Positions 1 through 8,765 of a stretch of DNA of 64,000 nt are shown piece by piece. Position numbers and translations under genes: made by a program. Every line of letters starts with the position of its first letter. The first letter of the stretch is position 1. This stretch comes from Flavobacterium daejeonense DSM 17708. Lineage in GTDB: Bacteria; Bacteroidota; Bacteroidia; Flavobacteriales; Flavobacteriaceae. The notes under the pieces are model-generated. The model saw nothing but the letters and a program-made list of their open reading frames with translations, made no database searches and was not told where the DNA came from. Location of the stretch: assembly GCF_000425425.1 (NCBI RefSeq), contig NZ_KE384374.1:22930-86929 (forward strand), given 5' to 3'.

Positions 1-2547
1 TCGGCTACAGTTTCAGTATCAGGAGGAACTTCTGGATACACTTACTCTTGGTCACCATCAGGAGGTACAGCTGCTACAGCCACTGGATTAGCTGCAGGAA
101 CTTATACTGTAACTGTAACTGATGCTAACGCATGTCAAACTACTCAAAGTTTTACAATAACTCAGCCAACAGCACTGGTTGCAACGGCAGCTTCACAAAC
201 GAATGTTTCCTGTAATGGAGGTTCTAATGGTTCGGCTACAGTTTCAGTATCAGGAGGAACTTCTGGATACACTTTCTCTTGGTCACCATCAGGAGGTACA
301 GCTGCTACGGCTACAGGTTTGTCAGCAGGAACATACACAGTAACTGTAACAGATGCTAATTCATGTCAAACTACGCAGATGTTTACTATTACCGAACCAA
401 CAGCTATCGGTTTTACAACTACTACTTTGTCAGGATATGATTACAATACTTCTTATAGTCAAACAATTGCTTCAACTGGTGGGACAGGTCCTAAAACTTA
501 TGCCGTTACTGCTGGTGATTTGCCTTCAGGTTTTACCCTTTCATCGAGTGGACAGATAACAGGTGCTTCTACTCAGGTAGCAGATAGTAATTTTACGGTT
601 ACAGTTACGGATGCCAACGCTTGTACAGCAACCCATAGTTATACATTAAAATTAAATCAAATACCAATTACAGTAACTGCGGATGCTTCTCAAACGAAAG
701 TTTATGGCGCTTCAGATCCAGTTTTTACTTATACTGTAACGCCTACTTTATTATCAGGTGATTCATTTACAGGGGGATTAACAAGAGTTACAGGTGAAAA
801 TATTGGTTCTTATGAAATCACTCAAGGTACTCTTTCTGCAGGTGATAAATATTTGATTACTTATGTTTCAAAAGATTTTGTTATTACAGCAAAACCAATT
901 ACAGTTACAGCTGATGCGGCTCAAACTAAAGTTTACGGAACAGTTGACCCGGCGTTTACTTACAGTGTTTCACCAAGTTTGGTAAGTGGAGATTCCTTTA
1001 CAGGAACTTTAACAAGAGTTGCAGGAGAGAACATTGGAGCTTATGCAATCAATCAGGGAAGTTTAAGTGCAGGAAGTAATTATGATATTACCTATGTTTC
1101 AAAAGATTTTACTATTACAGCAAAATCGATAACCGTTACAGCTGACGTTTCTCAAACTAAAGTATACGGAACAGTTGATCCAACGTTTACTTACAGCGTT
1201 TCACCTGCTTTAGTAAGTGGTGACACTTTCACAGGAACGCTGACAAGAGATGCCGGAGAAAACATCGGAAACTATGCGATAACACAAGGTACTTTGAGTG
1301 CAGGAAATAATTATGATATTATCTATGTTTCAAAAGATTTTATTATTACTGCAAAACCGATAACTATTACAGCTGATGTTTCTCAAACTAAAGTTTATGG
1401 AACAGTTGATCCAACGTTTACTTATACGGTTTCACCAGGTTTAGTAAGTGGAGACTCGTTTACTGGTACTTTATCAAGAGTATCCGGAGAGGATGTAGGT
1501 ATTTATGTTATTACTCAAGGAAGTCTGACTGCAGGAAGTAATTATGATATTACTTATAATTCTAAAGATTTTACAATTACAGCAAAACCGATAATCGTTA
1601 CAGCTGATGTTTCCCAAACTAAAGTTTATGGAACAGTTGATCCAACGTTTACTTACAGTGTTTCACCTGCTTTAGTAAGTGGAGATTCTTTTACAGGTGC
1701 TTTATCAAGAGTATCTGGAGAGAATGTAGGTCTTTATGCGATTACTCAGGGAACTTTAACAGCAGGGGGCAATTATACGATAAGTTTTGTTTCGAAAGAT
1801 TTTAGCATTACAAAAGCAAATCAGACAATTAGTTGGAATCAAATATTAGATTTAGGTTGTGAGACAGGTTCTTCAGTGGTTTTAACGGCTGAGACAAGTA
1901 GTGGTTTGCCTATAAATTATACCTCTTCAAATACTAATATCGCAACGATTTCTGATGGAGAACTATCGGTACATGATTATGGTTTTACAACTATTACAGC
2001 TTCTCAAGAAGGAAATAATAATTATTTTCCGGCTTCATCCGTTACTTTGACAGTTGTAAATAGACAGCCTAATCTTATTAGAAAACAATTCGAGAACGTT
2101 ATTTTCTTTGATAATAGTTCTCAACAGTTTGCTTCTTATACCTGGTATAAAGATGGAGCTTTGGTTTCTGGACAAACATTACAGTATTATAAAGAGAACG
2201 GAACGTTGAACGGAATCTATTACGCTAAAGCTACTAGATTGGATGGTATGGTAGTTACTACTTGTCCTTTGGTTTTATCTTCTACAGTAGAGGATGAGTA
2301 TATTAAAATTGCACCAAATCCTGTGAAACCAAATGCTTCTTATGAACTGTTAACAAATGTGTCTTCCGCAAGATTGCAAAATGCACATGTTGAAGTTTAT
2401 AGTGTAGGAGGTATATTAATGCAGGATAAAATGACAAATGAGAATGTAGTAACATTAACTGCACCATTAGTTGAAGGAATATATGTTGTGAAGATGACCC
2501 TTTCAAACGGTAAAATTTTCACTAAAAATTTATTAGTTAGAAATTAA
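1..2547 (+). CDS. T9SS-secreted repeat adhesin, 3' part (5' end outside window)
   Basis: The reading frame is open from the first base, so the gene starts upstream; 848 codons are visible. In order: almost two SprB-type repeats (residues 1-135, ending in GTYTVTVTDANxCQ), a putative Ig-like domain (about 137-218), five MBG-type repeats (about 221-605, each with TKVYG and SKDFxIT), a bacterial Ig-like segment beginning NQTISW (about 606-690), a linker, and a type A T9SS sorting domain (about 765-848: IAPNPV, then GIYVVKMTLSNGKIFTKNLL). SprB repeats occur in the F. johnsoniae gliding adhesin SprB, and the sorting domain targets proteins to the type IX secretion system. A surface adhesin is inferred. 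Both repeat types have a 231-bp period and are nearly identical at the DNA level, so copy number is prone to change and to mis-assembly. Confidence 0.9.
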   Translation, partial: SATVSVSGGTSGYTYSWSPSGGTAATATGLAAGTYTVTVTDANACQTTQSFTITQPTALVATAASQTNVSCNGGSNGSATVSVSGGTSGYTFSWSPSGGTAATATGLSAGTYTVTVTDANSCQTTQMFTITEPTAIGFTTTTLSGYDYNTSYSQTIASTGGTGPKTYAVTAGDLPSGFTLSSSGQITGASTQVADSNFTVTVTDANACTATHSYTLKLNQIPITVTADASQTKVYGASDPVFTYTVTPTLLSGDSFTGGLTRVTGENIGSYEITQGTLSAGDKYLITYVSKDFVITAKPITVTADAAQTKVYGTVDPAFTYSVSPSLVSGDSFTGTLTRVAGENIGAYAINQGSLSAGSNYDITYVSKDFTITAKSITVTADVSQTKVYGTVDPTFTYSVSPALVSGDTFTGTLTRDAGENIGNYAITQGTLSAGNNYDIIYVSKDFIITAKPITITADVSQTKVYGTVDPTFTYTVSPGLVSGDSFTGTLSRVSGEDVGIYVITQGSLTAGSNYDITYNSKDFTITAKPIIVTADVSQTKVYGTVDPTFTYSVSPALVSGDSFTGALSRVSGENVGLYAITQGTLTAGGNYTISFVSKDFSITKANQTISWNQILDLGCETGSSVVLTAETSSGLPINYTSSNTNIATISDGELSVHDYGFTTITASQEGNNNYFPASSVTLTVVNRQPNLIRKQFENVIFFDNSSQQFASYTWYKDGALVSGQTLQYYKENGTLNGIYYAKATRLDGMVVTTCPLVLSSTVEDEYIKIAPNPVKPNASYELLTNVSSARLQNAHVEVYSVGGILMQDKMTNENVVTLTAPLVEGIYVVKMTLSNGKIFTKNLLVRN

Positions 2548-2562
2548 ATAATTGGAATACAT

Positions 2563-2587
2563 CATCCTCATGGTAAGAGTGAGGATG
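2563..2587 (+). terminator. Hairpin between adhesin and barrel gene
   Basis: A perfect 8-bp stem (CATCCTCA at 2563-2570, TGAGGATG at 2580-2587) lies 16 bases after the adhesin stop and 28 bases before the chosen start of the next gene. No T-run follows, so it may be a weak terminator, an attenuator or an mRNA-stabilising hairpin. Confidence 0.4.
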
Positions 2588-2614
2588 GTTATTCTGATAT
2601 CTAAAAGAATAAGT

Positions 2615-3448
2615 ATGAAATTTAATTTGAAAAATACAATAGGAACGTTGGCATTATTGCTTTCTCAGGCAATTACAGCTCAGTTTTATATTGGAGCGCA
2701 ATCAGGAATAGGAAATATTCAAAGTGATGTCTCAGTTGCAGAGGAAGGTAATAGATTGGGAGCTGCTTTAAAAGCAGGGTATATTTACTCATTGACAGAT
2801 CATATCGGGATTGGTTCAGGAGTAGAAATTTCTCAGTACCGACAAATAGTTACATTAAATAACCCAATGACAGTTTTAAAGAGTTACGAGGTAGATGAAT
2901 CAACTTCAGCCTTTGAATATAATATGAGTGCTACTAATTATAAGGAGAAGCAAACACTTCATGCTCTACAGATTCCACTTTTTCTACAATATAAAACCAA
3001 TATCAATAAAGGTATAGATTTTAATTTTAGAGCAGGAGCAAAATATTTTTTACCTCTAAAGTACAAGATTGAAGCCAAAGCCAGCAAGATAAACGGTACA
3101 GCTTATTATCCTGATGTGAATTTATACATTGATGATTTACCAGAATATGGTTTTGGTAGTCAAACCAATTATAGTGCTTCTGGAGAATATGATACGAAAG
3201 GAATAATTATGAGTATGTTCGAATTAGGATTTACTTTTGATATGGGACCAAAGAACTCTTTGTATGCTGCGATGTTTTTAGAGAATGGACATGGTTCAAT
3301 TTTAGATCAAAATGCAGATAAATCGTTTGTTGGATATAATCCATCATCTGTTTCAGACCGTAAAGCAAATGGATTGTACAGTACTGATAAAGATGCTAAA
3401 TTACGCCCTGTAGCTTTTGGGGTGACTTTGGGGTGGAATTTTAAATAA
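2615..3448 (+). CDS. Outer-membrane beta-barrel protein
   Basis: A 277-residue protein with an N-terminal signal peptide (MKFNLKNTIGTLALLLSQAITAQ). The remainder is made of alternating aromatic/polar strands ending in an aromatic-rich strand (VAFGVTLGWNFK), as expected for a porin-family or outer-membrane beta-barrel domain. The frame is open back to 2552, but the ATG at 2615 is preferred because it places the signal peptide at the N-terminus. The gene follows the adhesin directly. In Flavobacteriia, large T9SS adhesins are often followed by an SprF/PorP-type barrel, so a role in adhesin secretion or anchoring is possible. I do not recognise PorP/SprF family signatures here, so only the barrel call is firm. 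Confidence 0.72.
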   Translation: MKFNLKNTIGTLALLLSQAITAQFYIGAQSGIGNIQSDVSVAEEGNRLGAALKAGYIYSLTDHIGIGSGVEISQYRQIVTLNNPMTVLKSYEVDESTSAFEYNMSATNYKEKQTLHALQIPLFLQYKTNINKGIDFNFRAGAKYFLPLKYKIEAKASKINGTAYYPDVNLYIDDLPEYGFGSQTNYSASGEYDTKGIIMSMFELGFTFDMGPKNSLYAAMFLENGHGSILDQNADKSFVGYNPSSVSDRKANGLYSTDKDAKLRPVAFGVTLGWNFK

Positions 3449-3472
3449 ATATAGTTTAATCGTATAAATAGT

Positions 3473-3497
3473 AAAGGCCTTGAGAAATCAGGCCTTT
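3473..3497 (+). terminator. Intrinsic terminator after barrel gene
   Basis: Stem AAAGGCCT (3473-3480) pairs with AGGCCTTT (3490-3497) around a 9-base loop and is followed by a T-rich tract. It lies about 25 bases after the barrel-protein stop. Confidence 0.75.
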
Positions 3498-3656
3498 TAC
3501 TTTTTACATAGGTCGCAACCATTAGTTGTTTATTTTTAATCCTACATTAAGTGAAATTAACTAAAGTCTAGCTAAAGATCATAATGGTTTCGAGTTTGCT
3601 ATGCGAGGTAGTTTCGAAGTTGAGTAAGCATACTAAAAAAAATATAAAGGGAGTTT

Positions 3657-4002
3657 TTAAATTAAATTTTCAAAGGCTTTATCTAATTCTTTGGTATTAA
3701 AATCTTCTAAGTAAGTTTCAGTTGTTTTGATAGATTGATGTCCTAAGGCTTGTTTAATCATAACGGTATTGATCGCTTTTTTTTAAAGATAGGGTTGCAA
3801 AAGTGTGTCTGGCGGTATAAAAAGTTACTTTGTTTTTAATTCCACATTCGAGAGTAATAATATTAAGGAGTTTGTCATAATACTTTAAAACACTTTTTTT
3901 TCGATCTCTCAATTCTTCTTTGATGTAAAGTTTTTCATCTTTTTCTAATATAGGAAAAATGTAATCGGTATCAAATGGATGATAAATTTTGAAGTAGTTT
4001 TA
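3657..4002 (-). pseudogene. Tyrosine integrase remnant (C-terminal third)
   Basis: On the minus strand this stretch is very similar at DNA level to the 3' end of the intact integrase at 6797-8023; about 3785-3998 differs from about 6922-7138 at only a handful of bases. It covers the catalytic C-terminus, including the LGHQSIKTTETYLEDFN-type active-site tyrosine region. It is dead: one extra base in the run near 3780 (gatcgc plus eight Ts, against gatgcc plus seven Ts in the intact copy) shifts the frame, and the 5' two thirds are missing. Upstream, at about 4003, it joins directly to an IS1182-type transposase fragment in the same orientation. Confidence 0.85.
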
Positions 4003-4520
4003 GTGACCTATTTCAGATAAAATAGCATTTATCTTTTGATGAAGTTTGGCTTTGTTTTCTTTACCGACTTTTTCCAAATAAAACTGTATTTGTGAGCATT
4101 ACTTCAATCTTAGTACCATCGATAAATTGTTTTCAAGACTAATCAAATCCAAATCGACCATCATCTCTACAAGCTGACTAAAGAGTTTTTCAATATTACC
4201 TTTTAATTTTTGTCCTCTAAAATCAGGCTGTAATCCTCCTGAAAGCCACATGAAGTAAATGTTTTCCTTTACCGATTTGGTTATTTTTCGGCAAGAATAA
4301 GTATTGTTCAAATAACCATAAAATAGTATTTTAATTAGCATTTTGGGGTATTAACTCGATGTTCCGCTGCTTTTGTATTGTGAAATTATATCGGGAATAT
4401 CTAATTTTTCAGCTACAGAATCAATTAATCTCGCTGAATGATTTCAGGTATCAAAGTAGTTAAATCTAAAGGGAAAAGTGTTTGCTGATGAACAGAATGA
4501 GATTTGAGAATGGTTTGCAT
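4003..4520 (-). pseudogene. IS1182-type transposase remnant (N-terminal part)
   Basis: Read on the minus strand from an ATG at 4520, the pieces spell an IS1182/DUF772-type transposase N-terminus: HQQTLFPLDLTTLIPE, then in another frame HSARLIDSVAEKLDIPDII, then MLIKILFYGYLNNTYSCRKI and YFMWLSGGLQPDF, and finally FIDGTKIE followed by KYSFIWKKS. A frameshift near 4440, an in-frame stop just before MLIKIL, loss of the TINRFR-like segment after PDFR, and a further frameshift before FIDGTKIE inactivate it. The catalytic C-terminal half is absent because the sequence breaks into the integrase remnant near 4003. The assignment rests on family motifs recalled from IS1182 elements. Confidence 0.75.
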
Positions 4521-4573
4521 TGTCAGTATTTATAATACTTAAAAATACAAAATCAAAATCTTGTTGAAAAAAA

Positions 4574-4599
4574 CTGCCCGAAAATTACTTTTCGGACAG
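4574..4599 (-). terminator. Intrinsic terminator downstream of truncated response regulator
   Basis: On the minus strand CTGTCCGAAAA (4599-4589) pairs with TTTTCGGGCAG (4584-4574) with one mismatch or wobble and is followed by seven Ts. It lies about 100 bases past the stop of the receiver-domain gene and just upstream of the transposase remnant. It could instead be an IS end. Confidence 0.55.
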
Positions 4600-4696
4600 C
4601 TTCATCTAAAAATTTGATGAATCAAAAAAATTTGAGTTTAAAATCTAGGAAAATATATTAAAGGGTTTGAGTAAATTCGTTTAAATTAACTGTGTG

Positions 4697-5026
4697 TTAA
4701 AAAAAAATCATATCATTAAATAAATTTTTAGATATTGGTTTTGTAGCATATAGTGCTACATTTTCATCTAATTTGGCACGGGAAATATCGCTATTGTCTA
4801 TAGAAGACGAAACCATTACTATTTTACAGTTTTGAGTTTTGTTTTTAAAAAGTAGTTTGTAATTTTCTAAAAATTCAAAACCATCCATTACAGGCATATA
4901 AATATCAAGAAAAATAATTTCCGGCATTAAATGGCTGTTTTCTTGGTTTTCTACCATGTATTTTAGTGCTTTTTCGGCAGAGGTGTACTGTAAAATATTT
5001 TCACAAAAATTATTTTTAGTCAACAA
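4697..5026 (-). pseudogene. Truncated response-regulator receiver domain
   Basis: A stand-alone CheY-like receiver lacking its N-terminus. Visible are the phosphoacceptor region (FLDIYMPVMDGFEFL), the switch residue region (IVMVSSS) and the conserved lysine (TKPIS), with the usual short C-terminus. The beta-1 strand and acidic pair needed to bind Mg2+ are missing. The only start is a TTG at 5026, and the upstream in-frame translation (about 5027-5071) does not resemble a receiver N-terminus. I read it as a decayed single-domain regulator in the accessory region. A functional short form is unlikely without the acidic pocket. Confidence 0.65.
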
Positions 5027-5201
5027 TTTTGAAAATATAAAAAGTGCAACATTTACTTTGTAAAGGAATGAAAGTTTAGTTACTTGAAATTAGAAAATAA
5101 GAAGTTTAAAAGAGATTAAAATAGCTTATTTTCTTTTATTTTAGCAAATAAGTAGATTTAAATCTGCTTATTTTGCTATATTTGTTCAAATAAGAATAAA
5201 T

Positions 5202-6641
5202 ATGAAAAATTCAAGGCTTATTCCAGAAGATAAGATTATCGAACGACTGCAATATGAAAATCCTTGGTGGATTACTAAAGAAATTCCCGAGATTTATAAG
5301 GACATGTCAAAACGTTTGTATTTTGATTTGTTCTTCCCTTTTGTTCAAGAAACTGATATTCGCAGAGCAGTTGTATTAATGGGGCCACGGAGGGTAGGGA
5401 AAACAGTGATGATGTTTCATACTATTGAGAAGCTTATAGAAGAAGGGGTAAATCCACAGCGTGTTTTTTTTGTTGGAATAGATAATCCAATTTATGTACA
5501 ACTCAGTTTGCAAGATATATTGGATTTATGCGTAGCATCTTTACAGTTGTCAGATTTGAAAGGGTGTTACATCTTTTTTGATGAAATTCAATATTTAAAA
5601 GATTGGGAGCGTCATTTAAAAGTCTTAGTCGATACATATCCTGAAACTAAATTTGTTGTTTCCGGTTCGGCTGCTGCGGCTTTGAAGTGGCATAGTACAG
5701 AAAGTGGAGCAGGAAGATTTACTGATTTTATGTTACCACCACTTACGTTTCAGGAATTTATACATTTAAAGAATAAAGGGCATTTAATTCAAAATGGACA
5801 TATTAAATATGGTAATAAAGAAATTCCATATTGTTTGCCACTTAATATAGATGAATTGAATAATGAATTCTTGCAATATCTGAATTTTGGAGGGTATCCT
5901 GAGGTGGTCTTGTCTGAAAGAATTCAAAAGGATATGGGGAGGTATGTTAAAAATGATATTGTTGATAAAGTGTTATTACGTGATTTGCCAAGCCTATACG
6001 GGATAAAAGATGTTCAGGAACTTAATCGCTTTTTTACTTATATAGCTTATAATACAGGTAATGAGTTTTCTTATGAAGCAATGTCAAAAGATAGCGGTAT
6101 TCAGAAAGATACTTTGAAAAAATATTTGGAATATCTCGAAGCAGCTTTTTTAATAAAGGTTTTGAATAAAGTTGATATTAATGCTAAAAGGATGAAGCGG
6201 GTAACGAACTTCAAGGTGTATTTAACGAATCCGTCATTAAGAACAGCGTTGTTTTCTCCTATAAAAGGTACTGATGATGAAATGGGTAATATGGTAGAGA
6301 CCGCTATTTTATCTCAATGGATGCATCGTGAAAATTTAGATTTAACCTATGCTCGATGGAAAGATGGAGAGGTAGATTTAGTTTTGGTAGATGATAAAAA
6401 GTTTAAACCAGTTTGGGGCGTTGAGATTAAGTGGAGTAATCGATATTTTGAAAAACCACAGGAATTATCAAGTTTAATTCAATTTTGTAAAAGTAACGAT
6501 TTTTCTAGTTCATTAGTTACATCGATTGATAAACTGGGGGCTAAAGAAGTGGGAGGATTGTTGTTAACTTTTTTACCAGCTTCAGTTTATGCTTATAATA
6601 TTGGTGATAATACATTGAAGATGAAAACTACAAGTTATTAA
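5202..6641 (+). CDS. AAA-family ATPase with DUF4143 C-terminal domain
   Basis: A 479-residue protein of the AAA_14/DUF4143 type. It has a Walker A motif (GPRRVGKT, about residues 61-68) and a Walker B motif (YIFFDEIQ, acidic pair D127-E128), followed by a sensor-like VVSGSAAAAL. The C-terminal half carries DUF4143 features (DGEVDLVLVD, then GVEIKWSN), which resemble a PD-(D/E)XK-like nuclease fold with D, E and K in the expected order. Such ATPases are common in accessory DNA of Bacteroidota and archaea, and their role is poorly known. It stands alone between the truncated regulator and the integrase, facing the latter. Its length is normal for the family and it appears intact. Confidence 0.85.
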   Translation: MKNSRLIPEDKIIERLQYENPWWITKEIPEIYKDMSKRLYFDLFFPFVQETDIRRAVVLMGPRRVGKTVMMFHTIEKLIEEGVNPQRVFFVGIDNPIYVQLSLQDILDLCVASLQLSDLKGCYIFFDEIQYLKDWERHLKVLVDTYPETKFVVSGSAAAALKWHSTESGAGRFTDFMLPPLTFQEFIHLKNKGHLIQNGHIKYGNKEIPYCLPLNIDELNNEFLQYLNFGGYPEVVLSERIQKDMGRYVKNDIVDKVLLRDLPSLYGIKDVQELNRFFTYIAYNTGNEFSYEAMSKDSGIQKDTLKKYLEYLEAAFLIKVLNKVDINAKRMKRVTNFKVYLTNPSLRTALFSPIKGTDDEMGNMVETAILSQWMHRENLDLTYARWKDGEVDLVLVDDKKFKPVWGVEIKWSNRYFEKPQELSSLIQFCKSNDFSSSLVTSIDKLGAKEVGGLLLTFLPASVYAYNIGDNTLKMKTTSY

Positions 6642-6710
6642 TTTACAGGAATCTCTGAAACTTAACTTCAAAGGGTTTTGTCTTTTTTTAATAAACAAAA
6701 GGGAAATAAA

Positions 6711-6745
6711 AAAAACACGAGATTTGGTTATAATCTCGTGTTTTT
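6711..6745. terminator. Strong bidirectional terminator
   Basis: A perfect stem of about 13 bp (AACACGAGATT against AATCTCGTGTT, extended by flanking A and T runs) sits between the convergent ATPase and integrase genes. The A-run on one side and T-run on the other would let it act in both directions. Confidence 0.9.
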
Positions 6746-6796
6746 AATTCCAAAATAATTTGGTTTTTAGATTGCTTTTAAAAATTAAAAAATGAT

Positions 6797-8023
6797 TTAA
6801 AGTAAATTCTCAAAAGCAGTATCTAACTCTTTAGTATTGAAATCTTCTAGATAAGTTTCTGTAGTTTTAATGGACTGATGTCCTAGTGCTTGTTTAATCA
6901 TGACGGTATTGATGCCTTTTTTTAAAGATAGGGTTGCAAAAGTGTGTCTGGCGGTATAAAAAGTTACTTTGTTTTTAATTCCACATTCGAGAGCAATAAT
7001 ATTAAGGAGTTTGCCATAATAATTTAAAACACTTTTTTTTCGATCTCTCAATTCTTCTTTGGTGTAAAGTTTTTCATCTTTTTCTAATATAGGAAAAATG
7101 TAATCGGTATCAAATGGGCGATAAACTTTAAAGTAGTTTAGAATAGTTTTCATATGATGATTGTCAGGAATTTTTACATTTAACTTTATTCCGGTTTTAT
7201 TTCTAACGTAAGAAAAACTGCTTAAATCAACTTCTCCCCATTTTAACTCAGCTAGGTCAGTGAAATTAATACCTCGGCAATAAAAACTGAATAAGTAAGT
7301 ATATAAAGCTTTAGCTCCTTCTTTGTTTTTAGATATGTCATAGTCTAATAATAATTGTAAATCCTCTTTAGTTAAAGCTTTCTTTACTTTGCTTGATTTC
7401 AATTTAGATATTACATAATCTTTAAAAGGATAAAATTCACTAGATACAATTTTAGATTTTATTGCTGAGTTGTAAATTGCTCTAATATTTCGCATATATA
7501 CACCAATACCACCATTGTTACAGCCATGAGCTCGTAAGTAGGATTCAAAAGCTGTTAGAAAATCGTAATTGATTTTTGTGAAATCATAAGTTGAAATCGT
7601 TGGTCTAAATCTTGAAAGTGCTGAGATAGTATCACGATAGGAACTGCTGGAGCTTATTTTTCCAGATTCTTTTAATTGAAGTTTTCTTTCTTCAAAATAA
7701 GCAATAAAGTTTAGTTTTTTTACCTCTTCAGGTCTAAATAAAGAGTCGAATGATTCCAGAGAAAAGTTGTGATTTTCCTCAATCATTACGTCTAATATTT
7801 TGGAGGCGTCTTGTTTTATCGAATTTAATATTCGGTTACATTGCAAATAATTTCGGAATTTAGTTGTAAATTCACTTGCTTTGTCATTCCAAAATTTTGG
7901 TAACACATTGTAAGGGGTTTTGTAGAATTTAGACTTTCTATCAATTGTTATTCTTAAATTGACAGGAAATGTGCCATCGTTAAGCATTGTCTTTTTTAGG
8001 ATGATTTTTACACTAGCTTTCAT
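6797..8023 (-). CDS. Tyrosine site-specific recombinase (integrase)
   Basis: A 408-residue phage-type integrase of the Bacteroidota conjugative/integrative-element class. It has an N-terminal Arm-type DNA-binding domain (MKASVKIILKKTMLNDGTF, VNLRITIDRKSKFYKT), a SAM-like core-binding domain (about 95-200) and a catalytic domain. Catalytic residues visible are Arg in YCRGINFTDLAELKW, Arg-His in YTARHTFATL, His in LGHQSIKTTE and the nucleophile Tyr391 in TTETYLEDF. The usual first His of the H-x-x-R box is Tyr, a common variant in this group. The frame extends to 8092, but MKASVKI at 8023 is the standard family start. Its 5' end lies about 150 bp from a tRNA 3' fragment, which fits a tRNA-targeting integrase at the end of its element. 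Confidence 0.93.
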   Translation of the reverse strand: MKASVKIILKKTMLNDGTFPVNLRITIDRKSKFYKTPYNVLPKFWNDKASEFTTKFRNYLQCNRILNSIKQDASKILDVMIEENHNFSLESFDSLFRPEEVKKLNFIAYFEERKLQLKESGKISSSSSYRDTISALSRFRPTISTYDFTKINYDFLTAFESYLRAHGCNNGGIGVYMRNIRAIYNSAIKSKIVSSEFYPFKDYVISKLKSSKVKKALTKEDLQLLLDYDISKNKEGAKALYTYLFSFYCRGINFTDLAELKWGEVDLSSFSYVRNKTGIKLNVKIPDNHHMKTILNYFKVYRPFDTDYIFPILEKDEKLYTKEELRDRKKSVLNYYGKLLNIIALECGIKNKVTFYTARHTFATLSLKKGINTVMIKQALGHQSIKTTETYLEDFNTKELDTAFENLL

Positions 8024-8175
8024 TTTTAATATTTTTAAAAGTACAACATACGTACAACAAATGAGTGCATATTGTGAAACCGGATGAAACAAAAATATTT
8101 TTTAAAAATGATAAACAGCTGTAAAACAGTGATTTTGAAGCTAAATGCAATTAAATGCAAAAGTTAAAAGTCTAT

Positions 8176-8217
8176 CTCATAATCAGGTGGTCCCTGGTTC
8201 GAGCCCAGGTGGGACCA
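8176..8217 (+). tRNA. tRNA-Met-type 3' fragment (probable attachment site)
   Basis: The sequence holds an anticodon loop ctCATaa, the 3' anticodon strand, a variable region, a complete T-arm (CCTGG-TTCGAGC-CCAGG) and the 3' acceptor strand TGGGACC plus discriminator A at 8217. Upstream of the loop (about 8160-8175) no D-arm, 5' acceptor or matching 5' anticodon strand can be found, so only the 3' part of a CAT-anticodon tRNA is present. Next to the integrase this is best read as one att copy left by integration into the 3' end of the tRNA. The intact tRNA should lie at the other end of the element, outside this window. Confidence 0.75.
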
Positions 8218-8229
8218 CTAGTTAAAATT

Positions 8230-8260
8230 AAGCCTTCACAGCAATGTGAGGGCTTTTTTG
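8230..8260 (+). terminator. Terminator after tRNA fragment
   Basis: Stem AAGCCTTCACA (8230-8240) and TGTGAGGGCTT (8245-8255) with a GCAA loop, followed by a T-run. It is probably the original terminator of the tRNA gene that served as the integration target. Confidence 0.8.
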
Positions 8261-8765
8261 TTTTCTTTCGGCGATTATTTCTTGCTTTCAATTCGTTTTG
8301 TTTAATGGCAAATTCAAGTCAAATGGTGATAATGAGTGTTTTGTCTTCGTGTTTAAGTCTTTTTGATTTGTGAAAATAGTAAAGTAATCATGAAAACGAG
8401 CTTTCGCAGAAAGAATTTTTTGAGGGCTATTCTATCCTTGTATTGTTTTTAGAACACCGATTAAAGAAATTCAAAAAAGCTTATAAAAGCTATGAGAATC
8501 TGTGTAATCTGTGGTAAAAAAATATTTTAGTATGTTTTACGGACAGCCGTATAAAAATTTATGTCTGATTTTAAAGAGGAGATGTCGTTACTATAATTGT
8601 TAAAAATTACTAAAATCAATCAGTTTGTCGGTGAAAAATTCGTTTAGACGGGAATAGTTTTTGTTGTTGTTTATATGTTCTAGTTTTATCCTTTATCATG
8701 TAAGTCTTGGTTTAAGTAAGGCTGTTTAGGCTGTTTCGAGCAATTGATTTTGGTGTAACTAAATT
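8261..8765. other. Non-coding stretch with one dispersed repeat copy
   Basis: I find no supportable gene here. The only recognisable feature is a copy of a dispersed repeat, AATCTGTGTAATCTGTGG at 8497-8514, which matches one arm of the inverted-repeat element at 48343-48481. A small hairpin, TACGG-ACA-CCGTA-like, occurs near 8548. No clear TAnnTTTG promoter precedes the small gene at 8766. Confidence 0.5.

Noticed and set aside
661..1815. Regular 231-bp repeats considered as a CRISPR array
   Set aside because: The units are in-frame coding repeats of an MBG-type domain with no spacer-repeat alternation and no cas genes.
5202..6641. The AAA/DUF4143 ATPase as part of a defence system
   Set aside because: No toxin, restriction, retron or other defence partner is adjacent; only an integrase and remnants flank it, so a defence role is not supported.
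8176..8217. A functional tRNA-Met gene
   Set aside because: The 5' acceptor, D-arm and 5' anticodon strand are missing, so it cannot fold.
8155..8373. A 72-codon open frame across the tRNA fragment
   Set aside because: It translates the tRNA T-arm and a terminator hairpin. The sequence is explained by the tRNA fragment and there is no coding signal.
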